A stretch of 56,076 nucleotides of DNA, taken from positions 1 to 56,076 of the forward strand of contig JAETNO010000022.1 in the NCBI GenBank assembly GCA_021768245.1, written 5' to 3'. The stretch is from Bacteroidaceae bacterium. GTDB lineage: Bacteria; Bacteroidota; Bacteroidia; Bacteroidales; Muribaculaceae. The notes under the pieces were generated by a model. The model was not told the origin of the DNA, ran no database searches, and saw only the letters and a program-made list of their open reading frames with translations. A program made the translations under genes and the position numbers. How positions within the stretch are numbered: position 1 is the stretch's first letter; each line of letters starts with the position of its first letter. Shown in pieces: positions 8,746 through 17,301 of the stretch.

Positions 8746-9174
8746 ATGAAACCCATCCTCGTCTCCATTCTTCTCGCCGCATCACTCATGTCATGCGGGG
8801 CAGGCAACAGCGCCAATACCGAACAGAAAAAAGAAGGCATGACCGAATTCAATGCCGACGGCCCCGTAGAATACGTAAATAACGCCACCATCACCCCCGA
8901 CGAAAAGTTACCCATTGTCATTGACTTCAATGCGACCTGGTGCGGCCCCTGCCAGCGCTTCGCCCCCATATTTGAAGAAGTGGCTAAAGAATTGAAAGGG
9001 AAAGCCATCTTCATGTCGGTCGATGTCGACAACTCCCCGCAGGCAGCCCGGCAGTTCGAAGTATCAGCCATCCCACAGCTCTCAATCCTCTACCCCGACG
9101 GCACGGTAACCTCAACCGTCGGCTTCATGGAAAAAGCCCAATTCCTCGACTTCCTCTCCCCCATCAATAAATAA
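8746..9174 (+). CDS. Thioredoxin-fold lipoprotein
   Basis: A 142-residue thioredoxin with a lipoprotein signal: MKPILVSILLAASLMSC, with Cys17 as the lipidation site (lipobox LMSC). The redox motif WCGPC is at 65-69, followed by a conserved cis-proline region (SAIPQLSIL). It should act on disulfides of exported proteins at the periplasmic face of the inner or outer membrane. The ATG at 8746 is chosen because it begins a perfect lipoprotein signal. An upstream ATG in frame at 8641 would add 35 residues of low-complexity Pro/Ile/Lys sequence and bury the signal peptide. The downstream hairpin at 9197-9240 is its terminator. Confidence 0.88.
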   Translation: MKPILVSILLAASLMSCGAGNSANTEQKKEGMTEFNADGPVEYVNNATITPDEKLPIVIDFNATWCGPCQRFAPIFEEVAKELKGKAIFMSVDVDNSPQAARQFEVSAIPQLSILYPDGTVTSTVGFMEKAQFLDFLSPINK

Positions 9175-9196
9175 CCCTACGCAAACGAATAAATTG

Positions 9197-9240
9197 AACC
9201 CTCCTTCCTATCGGACTAAGATGGAAAGAGGGTTTAATAT
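9197..9240 (+). terminator. Hairpin terminator
   Basis: AACCCTC and TTCC (9197-9208) pair with GGAA and GAGGGTT (9223-9234) across one internal mismatch, and TTTAATAT follows. It ends the thioredoxin gene. Confidence 0.6.
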
Positions 9241-9291
9241 ATCATCTATGGATACTTCCAAGTGCATCCACTTCACAATAAAAGATAATTC

Positions 9292-9501
9292 TTATATCCC
9301 TAAGACTTTCTGGAACATATCATCCACGCTTTCATAATGAGAAATCCTACCAGCCCTAATATCCTCGTATGCTTTCTCAATACCGCTTTTCCGTTTCTTC
9401 TTCTCAGGCTTGGCTATTGAAATTCCATCAATTGCTTTCAGAACCTTCTTCAAATGAGGAAGAAGATTTTCGTTTTCAACATTAATAATCAACTGAACCA
9501 T
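9292..9501 (-). CDS. Small antitoxin-like protein, no toxin next to it
   Basis: A 69-residue protein: N-terminal VQLIINVENENLLPHL, a helical Lys-rich middle (KPEKKKRKSG) and a C-terminus ending SVDDMFQKVLG. This layout, an N-terminal strand for dimerisation and a C-terminal 'hitch' rich in D/E, resembles small type II antitoxins that precede RelE/YafQ-type toxins in Bacteroidales. That assignment is from general resemblance only. The start at 9501 (ATG) lies 17 nt after the metF stop, so it is probably transcribed with metF. Longer frames on this strand run into metF in another phase and are not needed. No toxin gene follows. Confidence 0.6.
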   Translation of the reverse strand: MVQLIINVENENLLPHLKKVLKAIDGISIAKPEKKKRKSGIEKAYEDIRAGRISHYESVDDMFQKVLGI

Positions 9502-9518
9502 ATAATCGGATTTAATCG

Positions 9519-10490
9519 TCAATAAATAACCCTCGCTACTCGCCTTACTGATTCTGAGGCCATAAGGGTGTAGAAATGGATGCTCGGAACACCGTGGGCT
9601 ATCAGGTCGCGGCACTGCTCCACACACCATTCGACCCCGACTTCCCTCACATCATTATCGTCGCCACACTTCCTTAGCTCGGAGGCAAAAGCCTCAGGGA
9701 TGTCTGAACGGAACACCCTCGGCAGAACGGTCAACTGACTCTTGAACACCACAGGCTTGATGCCGGGGATAATCGGCACAGTAATCCCCGCCTCACGGCA
9801 GCGCTCCACAAACGAATAATATTTCTCATTGTCAAAAAACATCTGCGTTACCAGATAGTCGGCCCCGGCATCGACTTTCTGCTTGGCATAGCGCAGGTCT
9901 GACTCCATGTTCGGGGCTTCCTCATGCTTCTCGGGGTAGCAGGCCATACCGTAGCTGAACGGCGTGGCATTGGCCTCGAACCGCTCGCCGTCGGCATAGA
10001 CTCCCCGGTTGAAGTCATTGACCTGAGCCTGCAAGTCAGTGGCATGGAGATTTACCTTCGATGGGTCGTCGCTCTTCTCAGGCCCTTTCGCGTCGCCGCG
10101 CAGCAGCAGGAGGTCATGCACTCCAAGAAAATTCAAATCAATGAGGGCATATTCAGTCTCCTCGCGTGTGAATCCCTTGCAGATGATATGCGGCACAGCC
10201 GTGACACCATATTTGTTCTGTATGGCCGAAGCTATCGCAACCGAGCCCGGACGTTTCCTCATCTTCTGCGGACGGAAGCTGCCGTCGGGCATCTCCTTGA
10301 ATATCATCTCACTGCGATGCGATGTGATATTGATATATTTAGGGTCAAACTCACGCAGCTTGTCAATGATACCGTAGACCTTCTCTATGCTGTTCCCCTT
10401 CAGGGGCGGAAGTATTTCAAATGAAAAAGCCGTGCGTCCGCCGGTAGAATTCAGATGCTCTATGACGCGTTTATAAACCTGTTCTGACAT
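9519..10490 (-). CDS. metF: Methylenetetrahydrofolate reductase
   Basis: Reduces 5,10-methylene-THF to 5-methyl-THF, the methyl donor for methionine synthesis; a cytosolic flavoprotein. The 323-residue TIM-barrel sequence contains the family motifs FSFEILPP (23-30), YINITSHRSE, ALRGD-like LLLRGDAKG, and the later VTQMFFDNEKY and IIPGIKPV. Length is a little above the E. coli enzyme. It follows the GT32 gene on the same strand after about 50 nt. A -7 element (TAAATTTG on the minus strand, 10528-10535) lies close upstream, so it may have its own promoter. Confidence 0.96.
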   Translation of the reverse strand: MSEQVYKRVIEHLNSTGGRTAFSFEILPPLKGNSIEKVYGIIDKLREFDPKYINITSHRSEMIFKEMPDGSFRPQKMRKRPGSVAIASAIQNKYGVTAVPHIICKGFTREETEYALIDLNFLGVHDLLLLRGDAKGPEKSDDPSKVNLHATDLQAQVNDFNRGVYADGERFEANATPFSYGMACYPEKHEEAPNMESDLRYAKQKVDAGADYLVTQMFFDNEKYYSFVERCREAGITVPIIPGIKPVVFKSQLTVLPRVFRSDIPEAFASELRKCGDDNDVREVGVEWCVEQCRDLIAHGVPSIHFYTLMASESVRRVARVIY

Positions 10491-10541
10491 TGATTATTAT
10501 ATGTGATAATAACTTATTATAGAATTGCAAATTTACTCAAT

Positions 10542-11315
10542 TCATCTCAACTTGACGGTTATGTAGCCCATTTTTTTAAGCAATTTCTCCATAAGCGCCA
10601 CCAAGCGCCACTCAAGCTTGTAGCGCAAGGTGTATTCCGGCTCATACCGGGCCTTGTCCCTCCACGAACCGAGGGCCAGATGCCGGCAGTATGACTCCCC
10701 GCTCACCTTCTGCGGGTCAAAGCAAGCTGACTTATATATCCTGACCGCACTGCAATCCTGCTCCCGGTCAGCGAGCGCGCTGCTGTCATAGCCGAATTCC
10801 TTGGCGATTTCGCTCATGATATATGGGAGTATCTTCATATCATACCTCAATTCCGAAGGAAGGGATTCGTCTTCCGATGTCATGAAATGACGCTTGGAAT
10901 AATAATCAAGACAGCGGCCTACGAAGGCGTTTCCGGCCTCCGCCCCGAAACAATGCGCCCCGAGGTAACACTCGGTCAGCCCTCCGTCAATATGAACCGA
11001 ATTTTCACGTCCTACAAAAGCCTTCCCATACAGCAGCGGGTCAAAACCTTTCAGCACCTTAACATCCGAATCAAGATATATGCCTCCCTGATTATACACG
11101 GCATACAACCTGAGAAAATCTGCTGCGAAAGCCCATTTGCGGGCACCGATGGCCTCATGCAGGAATGTCGAGTCGACCTTCTCCGCCTCGGCCATGCCCC
11201 AGTGGCAAAGCTCATAGTCCGGGAGCAGCTGCCGCCAGCCCCCGATGCAATCGGCCACCTCCTTGGGATACTCCTCCCCGCTCAGCCATATCAGATGTAT
11301 CTTTTTAGGTATCAC
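10542..11315 (-). CDS. GT32-type glycosyltransferase (DXD sugar-binding family)
   Basis: A 257-residue cytosolic glycosyltransferase. It starts with MIPKKIHLIWLSG and has the GT32/OCH1-like core WAFAADFLRLYAVYNQGG followed by the metal-binding DSD (82-84), matching Pfam Gly_transf_sug. These enzymes transfer a hexose from a nucleotide sugar to a surface glycan or glycolipid. It begins 6 nt after the GT2 gene, so the two are almost certainly co-transcribed and probably build the same glycan. Donor and acceptor cannot be told from sequence. Confidence 0.88.
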   Translation of the reverse strand: MIPKKIHLIWLSGEEYPKEVADCIGGWRQLLPDYELCHWGMAEAEKVDSTFLHEAIGARKWAFAADFLRLYAVYNQGGIYLDSDVKVLKGFDPLLYGKAFVGRENSVHIDGGLTECYLGAHCFGAEAGNAFVGRCLDYYSKRHFMTSEDESLPSELRYDMKILPYIMSEIAKEFGYDSSALADREQDCSAVRIYKSACFDPQKVSGESYCRHLALGSWRDKARYEPEYTLRYKLEWRLVALMEKLLKKMGYITVKLR

Positions 11316-11321
11316 AGCTTC

Positions 11322-12413
11322 TTATTTTTTACGGTAGACGAGCCTGTGGAGCCACTCATAGGGACGCCAGATATGGAAAGAGCCGAAAGTGCTGAAAAAC
11401 CATGGCATCTTCTTCCTGAAAATCTCCGGAGAGGTCAGCAGATAGATAAGTTCATAACATTCATGGCGCTCCTTGCGCGACAGAGTGCGGCTCCCTCGGT
11501 CAAGATTGAGAGCGCTGAGTATCCCGTCGGCGAAATGCGACTCAACATTGCTCCTTGCCGCATCCTTCAGCCCCGAAGCCGACCTCGGCGATTTTACGCT
11601 TAATATACCGTCTGTCAACTCATAGAAACGTTTATAAGCCCGTATCCAATCATGAGGCGAGGCTTTCGAGGTCAGCGACTCCGTTTCTGCCTTGACATAA
11701 TGGTATCTCCACGAGCTGACCACGGCCACTGTCGGAAATCCGTCGCTACCGGAATCCGTGCTGTCCGTACTGTCCATACGGCTGCAGCAATAAAGCAGAT
11801 AGGAGAACACAAAAGCCGTATCCTCGCCAAAGTTCATATCAGAGGGAAACCTGACAGCTCCCGCATCAATAGACTCCCGGCGAAACAGTTTGCATACCGG
11901 CCCCGTCAATGGATAAAGATTACACTTGGCAAGCATCCCGCAGACTGTCAGGAGTCTGTCGCCATCTTCATCCTCACGGAAGATTCTCGCCTTCCGCCTC
12001 TCCCCGCCATGCAGGTCAAGAGTGTAGCCACACACCACCATCACAGGCTCATTCTCCACAGCGTTTTCTTCTTGCCCGGCCATGTCAAGGCCATCTATGA
12101 GCCGGCTGAAATAATCAGCCTCCACATAATCATCGGAATCAATGAATGTGACCCATCGGCCCGACGCCATGTCAAGGCCTCGGTTTCGGGCCGCTCCGGG
12201 CCCAAGATGCTCACCGTTTATGAAGCGGACACGCGAATCCATTTCACAGTACTCGGCAATGATTTCCAACGACTCATCCTCACTCCCGTCATCGACAAGA
12301 ATAAGCTCCAGATCCTTGAAGTCAGCTTTCAGCACACTCTCCACACAGTCGCACAGAGTGTCCGCACTGTTATAGACAGGCACAATCACCGATATGAAGG
12401 GCTCACCGTTCAT
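11322..12413 (-). CDS. Family 2 glycosyltransferase
   Basis: A 363-residue GT-A inverting glycosyltransferase: SVIVPVYNSADTL (8-20), LVDDGSEDES, GPGAARNRGLD and the metal-binding FIDSDDYV. It is a Bacteroidota-type polysaccharide or LPS glycosyltransferase. The gene overlaps the end of the WbqC-like gene by 4 bp (ATGA) and sits 6 nt before the GT32 gene, which indicates translational coupling within a short surface-glycan operon downstream of dapB-lepB. Confidence 0.92.
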   Translation of the reverse strand: MNGEPFISVIVPVYNSADTLCDCVESVLKADFKDLELILVDDGSEDESLEIIAEYCEMDSRVRFINGEHLGPGAARNRGLDMASGRWVTFIDSDDYVEADYFSRLIDGLDMAGQEENAVENEPVMVVCGYTLDLHGGERRKARIFREDEDGDRLLTVCGMLAKCNLYPLTGPVCKLFRRESIDAGAVRFPSDMNFGEDTAFVFSYLLYCCSRMDSTDSTDSGSDGFPTVAVVSSWRYHYVKAETESLTSKASPHDWIRAYKRFYELTDGILSVKSPRSASGLKDAARSNVESHFADGILSALNLDRGSRTLSRKERHECYELIYLLTSPEIFRKKMPWFFSTFGSFHIWRPYEWLHRLVYRKK

Positions 12414-13129
12414 CTCCCGGTCCCCCCTTTGATAAGCTTGACAGCCTGCCCTGCGAGTCTGTCAAGATAGAGCGTAGATTCAGGTCCGAGATTGAATATC
12501 AGATCAAGGATGGAAAGATGCGGAATAAAACCGAGCTGGCACGCCCTCACCTGATAATAGGCAGGCATATCAATCCTGTCAAGATTCACAGTGGACACAT
12601 CCATCATATTTCCTGTCGGAAAGCCTGAGCCCTCTCCTCTCGCCATATCATCCGGCTCTTTTCCCTCACTGTCATAGCTGTAAGCCAAAGCATCAGGAAA
12701 CAACAGGATTTTCCTTATTTCCCTGTCCCAGGCTGCCGAAAGGTCGGTAATCATCGGGAAGCGTTCCTCGACGCCGACAGTGAGCATAGGAAGGAATCGG
12801 TCGATATAGAACTCAAAATATGGCGTGCGTCCGTAAGCGCTCTCAAGCGCCACGCGGTGAACGTCCCACCATGCTCCATGAGTCGAGACTCCTACCTCAC
12901 ACCATGGACAGTTCGAACTCGGCGGCTTCGCCACCGGCACCGTCAGCTCCAGGCGTCCCCGCGTGTCAGCGATGGCGAAACGGTGGGTAGACTTGAAGCG
13001 TTTGTCAAAACGGCGCCCTGTGTCCACGACTGAATTTCCGCAGGCATGCACCATGGCATACAGCCCCACCTCCCCGCAGAACAGCGGGGGAAGTTTCAAA
13101 GTAAACTCAGGCAATAATATAGGGCGCAT
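12410..13129 (-). CDS. WbqC-like family protein
   Basis: A 239-residue protein resembling the WbqC-like family (PF08889). The first strand is unusually short (MRPILLPEF). The region around RGRLELTVPV and HRVALESAYGRTPYFEFY fits the conserved core of the family. WbqC-like proteins are linked to O-antigen or other surface-glycan loci, and their reaction is not settled. In Bacteroidales the gene is commonly found just after dapB and lepB, as it is here. It starts 42 nt after lepB and overlaps the GT2 gene by 4 bp. Confidence 0.85.
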   Translation of the reverse strand: MRPILLPEFTLKLPPLFCGEVGLYAMVHACGNSVVDTGRRFDKRFKSTHRFAIADTRGRLELTVPVAKPPSSNCPWCEVGVSTHGAWWDVHRVALESAYGRTPYFEFYIDRFLPMLTVGVEERFPMITDLSAAWDREIRKILLFPDALAYSYDSEGKEPDDMARGEGSGFPTGNMMDVSTVNLDRIDMPAYYQVRACQLGFIPHLSILDLIFNLGPESTLYLDRLAGQAVKLIKGGTGR

Positions 13130-13171
13130 AGAGCAGATATGGCAGCCTTGTGGAAAAGGACAGAATTATTG

Positions 13172-14647
13172 TCAGAAATTTTTCTTGTCGGGATTGGCGT
13201 CGCGCAGGATGCGGTTCCAGCGTATGCCCCCGTTGAACATCGAACGGTCCTTGTCAAAGGAAATCAGGACCCGTTCGGGACGGCCCACTATATGGTCCTC
13301 AGGCACGAAGCCCCAATAGCGCGAATCAAGCGAATTGTCGCGGTTGTCGCCCATCATGAAATAATAGTCCATCTTGAAGGTATAGCTGTCCTGAGGCTGA
13401 CCGCCGATATAAAGCTTCCCGTCGCGGAACTCCGCGTCGCCGTTGCCTTCATAGTTCTTTATCACACGCCCGTAAATATCCCAGGCCCTTGGACTCATCT
13501 TCAGGCTTGCCCCCTTGCGCGGAATCCATATCTCGCCGTAGTCCGAACGGGTCCACTTATCGGCATAGCAGTCGGGGAACAGAGGCTCGCCCTGCGGTGC
13601 GGGCACCTTCATCACCTTTGCCACCGACGGGTCAGCCTCAAGGCTCTTGACCATTGCCGGAGTCATAGGCGACACATAGATTGGAGGTACCGTCCCGTCC
13701 GGGTTCACCTTGAAGCCGAGAGCGCTTAGCCCGGGAAGGTCGGCCTCCGTCACCGGCACTTCGTGGCGGTCGTCGGCCACAATGCCGAGCTCATCCCAAC
13801 GTGCCTCATCCATCCCGCCCTCATTGAGCTGGAAATAGTAGTTATACTGCACATTCTCAGGCTGCGTCATGGCCTCGCCATTGATATATATGACTCCGTC
13901 CACAATCTTGAGTCTGTCTCCCGGAAGTCCCACTGCGCGCTTCACATAATTTTCCCGGCGGTCAACAGGGCGGTAGATTACCTCCCCGAAAGTCTGGGGA
14001 TTGTTGAGTATGGCATCGCGGCCATACATCTTCACGAGCGTATAGTAGTCGGGATTCTGCACCTTGACGCAGACCGTATCGCCGGCGGGGAAATTGAACA
14101 CCACGATATCACCCCTCTCCACCTTGCCGAGGCCTTTCAGACGGTGATACTTGAACTGAGGATTGTCAAGATATGACTTTGTGTTGATTATCGGGAATGT
14201 GTTCTGCACCAACGGGAAATGCACGGGAGTCATTGGCACCCTCGGCCCGTAGGCCATCTTGTTGACCCACAGATAGTCACCCACAAGGAGCGACTTCTCG
14301 AGCGAAGAAGACGGAATCTGATAGTTCTGCCCTATGAAACTGAACACGAAATAAACCAGAATCAAGGCATAGACAATCGCGTCGACCCAGCTCATCACAC
14401 CGCGCACGACAGAATTTTTCGAACGCTTCCACCATGTGAAAGGAATATAGCCCGTGATATATATGTCAAAGAGGAGAAACCATGCCAGAGCCACCCACCA
14501 GTTACCCAACCAGGCGACCCAAAGGAAAAATATGAGCGACACGATTGCAAACCTCACCCACCTCGTAGGACGGTTGTCGGCCACACGGCGACGGAAATCC
14601 TCTACAAATCCCCGCTTTCCGTCATTATTGTCAGTTACAGTTGTCAT
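13172..14647 (-). CDS. lepB: Signal peptidase I
   Basis: Removes signal peptides from exported proteins at the inner membrane. Two N-terminal hydrophobic segments (about 31-68) and a further one at 88-104 anchor it. The catalytic serine is Ser115 in IPSSSLEKSL, and the general base is Lys236 in NYVKRAVGLPGD. The conserved box GDNRDNSLDSRYWG lies near the C-terminus. At 491 residues it is much longer than the E. coli-independent core, as in other Bacteroidota, owing to insertions between the serine and lysine boxes and before the last box. The usual Bacteroidales order dapB-lepB-wbqC is kept. Only one lepB copy is present here, whereas some relatives carry two in tandem. Confidence 0.96.
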   Translation of the reverse strand: MTTVTDNNDGKRGFVEDFRRRVADNRPTRWVRFAIVSLIFFLWVAWLGNWWVALAWFLLFDIYITGYIPFTWWKRSKNSVVRGVMSWVDAIVYALILVYFVFSFIGQNYQIPSSSLEKSLLVGDYLWVNKMAYGPRVPMTPVHFPLVQNTFPIINTKSYLDNPQFKYHRLKGLGKVERGDIVVFNFPAGDTVCVKVQNPDYYTLVKMYGRDAILNNPQTFGEVIYRPVDRRENYVKRAVGLPGDRLKIVDGVIYINGEAMTQPENVQYNYYFQLNEGGMDEARWDELGIVADDRHEVPVTEADLPGLSALGFKVNPDGTVPPIYVSPMTPAMVKSLEADPSVAKVMKVPAPQGEPLFPDCYADKWTRSDYGEIWIPRKGASLKMSPRAWDIYGRVIKNYEGNGDAEFRDGKLYIGGQPQDSYTFKMDYYFMMGDNRDNSLDSRYWGFVPEDHIVGRPERVLISFDKDRSMFNGGIRWNRILRDANPDKKNF

Positions 14648-14697
14648 AAAAAATGATTGATTCTTAACTTTAAACTCAAAACTCTATCCGGTTTGCC

Positions 14698-15489
14698 TTA
14701 AAGCAAATCGGATATCATTTCGTCTATCGTGAAGATACCCTTCTTTCCGGCAAGCCACTCGGCAGCCATTACCGCTCCGAGGGCGAAACCGTCGCGGCTC
14801 TTCGCGCTGTGGGCTATCGTGATGGTGTCGACGGGGGAATCCCACTCTACAATGTGGATTCCTGGCACCTCCCCCTCCCTGAAACTCAGTATCGGCAGGG
14901 CGTCCGCAGGCATCTCAGGCTTCTCGATTGTAGCCAGACGCTCGTCGGGAGTCATTGACGAATTGCTCTCGTCAATCCACATCATTCCCTCGTCAGCCCA
15001 TGAGTTGACACGTGAATTCTCGGCTATGATACCCTCGGCAAGCGTGATGGCCGTCCCGGAAGGATGGTCGAGCTTATGGACATGGTGTGTCTCGAACATC
15101 TGGGGCTTGTATTGCGGCAGATTGCTCATCAGCGAGGCGAGACGACGGTTGACGAGATTGAACACATTGACCCCTATCGAGAAATTGCTCGAAGCCAACA
15201 GTGCCCCTCCGGCATCCTCTACAGCCTTCTCCACTTCCTCGCGGCGCGCGCCCCAACCGGTAGAACCGCAGACCACGGGCACTCCACGGCGCGCGGCACG
15301 CACCACATTGTCGGGAGCTGTCGTCGGGGTGGTGAACTCTATGGCGGCGTCGGCCTCAGCGAAAGCCACGGAATCCATATCAGAACTATTGTCGACATCG
15401 ATTATCGCAACTATTTCGTGACCGCGCTCACGCGCTATACGCTCGATGGCATGACCCATCTTCCCATATCCTATAAGAGCTATTTTCAT
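14698..15489 (-). CDS. dapB: 4-hydroxy-tetrahydrodipicolinate reductase
   Basis: NAD(P)H-dependent step of diaminopimelate and lysine synthesis. From the ATG at 15489 the 263-residue product begins MKIALIGYGKMGHAIE, a Rossmann motif; FTTPTTAPDN and the substrate-binding region ETHHVHKLDHPSGTA are present, with the catalytic HH and lysine. An upstream in-frame ATG at 15561 would add 24 residues that are not part of the fold, so I reject it. A -7 element (TAATTTTG, minus strand, 15595-15602) lies about 105 nt upstream. It heads the dapB-lepB-wbqC-GT2-GT32 run. Confidence 0.96.
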   Translation of the reverse strand: MKIALIGYGKMGHAIERIARERGHEIVAIIDVDNSSDMDSVAFAEADAAIEFTTPTTAPDNVVRAARRGVPVVCGSTGWGARREEVEKAVEDAGGALLASSNFSIGVNVFNLVNRRLASLMSNLPQYKPQMFETHHVHKLDHPSGTAITLAEGIIAENSRVNSWADEGMMWIDESNSSMTPDERLATIEKPEMPADALPILSFREGEVPGIHIVEWDSPVDTITIAHSAKSRDGFALGAVMAAEWLAGKKGIFTIDEMISDLL

Positions 15490-15594
15490 AATCTTAATCT
15501 TGCGTTGGAAAGCTATGAAATCCACGAAAAAACTCAAACGGTTTCTTAACGTGATTTTCAAGCGGCTTCCTTCCCTTTAATGATGTTTAATATG

Positions 15595-15602
15595 CAAAAT
15601 TA
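15595..15602 (-). promoter_or_regulatory. -7 element upstream of dapB
   Basis: TAATTTTG on the minus strand fits TAnnTTTG. No TTTG is visible at the expected distance. Confidence 0.4.
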
Positions 15603-15646
15603 CAAAAAATTCTCTCACTCTCCCGCCTACTTTCACCAATAATCAC

Positions 15647-15654
15647 TAAATTTG
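15647..15654 (+). promoter_or_regulatory. -7 element upstream of the isomerase gene
   Basis: TAAATTTG on the plus strand fits TAnnTTTG and lies 75 nt before the isomerase ATG. It is divergent from the dapB element about 45 nt away. Confidence 0.45.
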
Positions 15655-15728
15655 CTAATCGAAAGCCCCTGACGGCCATCAAACCACACACATTCTTTCA
15701 TAATCATCAGTAAATACAGGACATCAGC

Positions 15729-16352
15729 ATGTCAGACATCAGCATAAAGGATTCAATGGCGCAGATTCTCGACGCCGAAGCCCGGGCCCTGCGCTCGATT
15801 CCCTACACACCCGCCTATGACAAGGCCGTGGAACTAATAATAGAGCATGTGCACCGCCGCGGAGGCAAACTCGTCACAGCCGGCATGGGCAAGGCCGGGC
15901 AGATTGCGATGAACATCGCCACCACCTTCTCGTCGACAGGCACTCCAGCTGTCAGCCTCCATCCGAGCGAAGCGCAGCACGGCGACCTCGGAGTGCTCCA
16001 GCCTAACGATGTCATGCTCCTGATATCAAACTCCGGACGAACCCGTGAGGTGCTTGAACTGGTGACACTCACCAAGAACCTCTATCCACAGATTCCAATG
16101 ATAGTTATCACCGGGAATCCCGAGAGTGAACTAACAAAAGTCACAGACGTTACACTCTTGACGGGCGGAGCCCCCGAGGTGTGCCCTCTCGGCCTGACAC
16201 CCACCACTTCGACAACAGTCATGACCGTCATTGGCGATATCCTCGTGGTCAATGTCACCCGTCTGATAGGCTTCACCGACGCCGACTATGCCAAACGCCA
16301 TCATGGAGGCTACCTCGGCCACAAATCGCGCAGGGAAAAGGACTATCAGTAG
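15729..16352 (+). CDS. kdsD: Arabinose-5-phosphate isomerase, SIS domain only (KdsD/KpsF family)
   Basis: Converts ribulose 5-phosphate to arabinose 5-phosphate, the first step towards the Kdo of lipopolysaccharide. The 207-residue SIS domain carries VTAGMGKAGQIA (50-61), HPSEAQHGDLG and the KpsF signature PLGLTPTTSTT. The two CBS domains that make E. coli KdsD about 330 residues long are absent and the protein ends with GYLGHKSRREK. CBS-less versions are known in Bacteroides. It begins a plus-strand run with the PfkB-like and TPR genes. Confidence 0.9.
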   Translation: MSDISIKDSMAQILDAEARALRSIPYTPAYDKAVELIIEHVHRRGGKLVTAGMGKAGQIAMNIATTFSSTGTPAVSLHPSEAQHGDLGVLQPNDVMLLISNSGRTREVLELVTLTKNLYPQIPMIVITGNPESELTKVTDVTLLTGGAPEVCPLGLTPTTSTTVMTVIGDILVVNVTRLIGFTDADYAKRHHGGYLGHKSRREKDYQ

Positions 16353-16392
16353 CATTATACACAACATCAATTCTCTTCAAGGTCAATAAATC

Positions 16393-17256
16393 ATGAACAA
16401 GACAATCTATATCGGAGAATTAGCGCTCAATGTCTCACTCTGCGCCGATGGCCGTGCCGACACCGGCATAGGCGACTGGGCTGTAAACGCCGCAATCATC
16501 GACGGTCGCATGGAAGTTCCCACCATTTGGGTCGGGGAGGCTGCAGCCGATACAGTGGGCGACCATATAGTGAGCTGCCTTGAGGCTTCAAATGTAGACT
16601 GTACGTCAGTTGACCGTTTCACCGAAGGGGTAAACCCCATAAGAGTGATGAAAGATGGCGACCGCGCCACGACCGTCGACCACACCCGCTTCCCCGCCGA
16701 GCCGGTCAATGCAGTCTGGCCACGCATCGACGAGGGCGACGTCGTTGTCTACGGTTCCTATATGACCCTTGAGGAACGCGACCATCCCCGCCTGCTCGAT
16801 CTCCTGCGCCACGCCAAGGCCCGCAAGGCCTATCTTGTCTATCTCCCCTATTTCGAAAGCCACCAGGTGCCGCGCATCACACGCGTGATGCCATCCGTGT
16901 TCGACAATCTCGAGCTCGCCGACCTCATCGTGGGGCGCGACGCCGACATCCGGGCCATCTTCGAAGGCCACGACATCGAAGCGATATTCAAAAACCATCT
17001 GCTCTTCTATTGTCCCCGCTTCCTCCATCTCGACCCTACGGCCAAGAAAATGCGGTTCTTCGACAACGATGAGTCATGGTCGCTCGACTGCCATCCGACC
17101 GAAAACAACGAGTTCCAATGGAGCGCGGGAGCACTCGCGGGAATCGTCCGTGCACTCGTCGAAGGTCATCGCGACCCCGACGAGCTAATGAACGCCGGCA
17201 ACGAGACCGCCCACAGCGAACTCGCTTCCTCAATAAGCCATCCCTGCCAAAAATAG
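16393..17256 (+). CDS. PfkB-like protein, probable pseudokinase
   Basis: A 287-residue protein with the ribokinase/PfkB layout: start MNKTIYIGELALNVSL, middle GDVVVYGSYM and LADLIVGRDAD, and C-terminal helix SAGALAGIVRALVEG. The hallmark catalytic site DTxGAGD is missing: the equivalent stretch reads ENNEFQWSAGALAG, with no catalytic aspartate in place. It is therefore unlikely to phosphorylate a sugar in the usual way and may serve as a binding or regulatory partner. It lies 40 nt after the isomerase gene and 45 nt before the TPR gene, which suggests one transcript and perhaps a link to Kdo or sugar-phosphate metabolism. Confidence 0.8.
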   Translation: MNKTIYIGELALNVSLCADGRADTGIGDWAVNAAIIDGRMEVPTIWVGEAAADTVGDHIVSCLEASNVDCTSVDRFTEGVNPIRVMKDGDRATTVDHTRFPAEPVNAVWPRIDEGDVVVYGSYMTLEERDHPRLLDLLRHAKARKAYLVYLPYFESHQVPRITRVMPSVFDNLELADLIVGRDADIRAIFEGHDIEAIFKNHLLFYCPRFLHLDPTAKKMRFFDNDESWSLDCHPTENNEFQWSAGALAGIVRALVEGHRDPDELMNAGNETAHSELASSISHPCQK

Positions 17257-17301
17257 CGGCGCGCCCAACACTCCAAACTTAAAACTTAACACTCAACACA
17301 G

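Noticed and set aside
11652..12470. 272-codon plus-strand ORF opposite GT2
   Set aside because: Shadow of the GT2 and WbqC-like genes, no recognisable domain.
13172..14647. Two tandem lepB genes as in some relatives
   Set aside because: Only one signal peptidase reading frame with one Ser/Lys pair is present.
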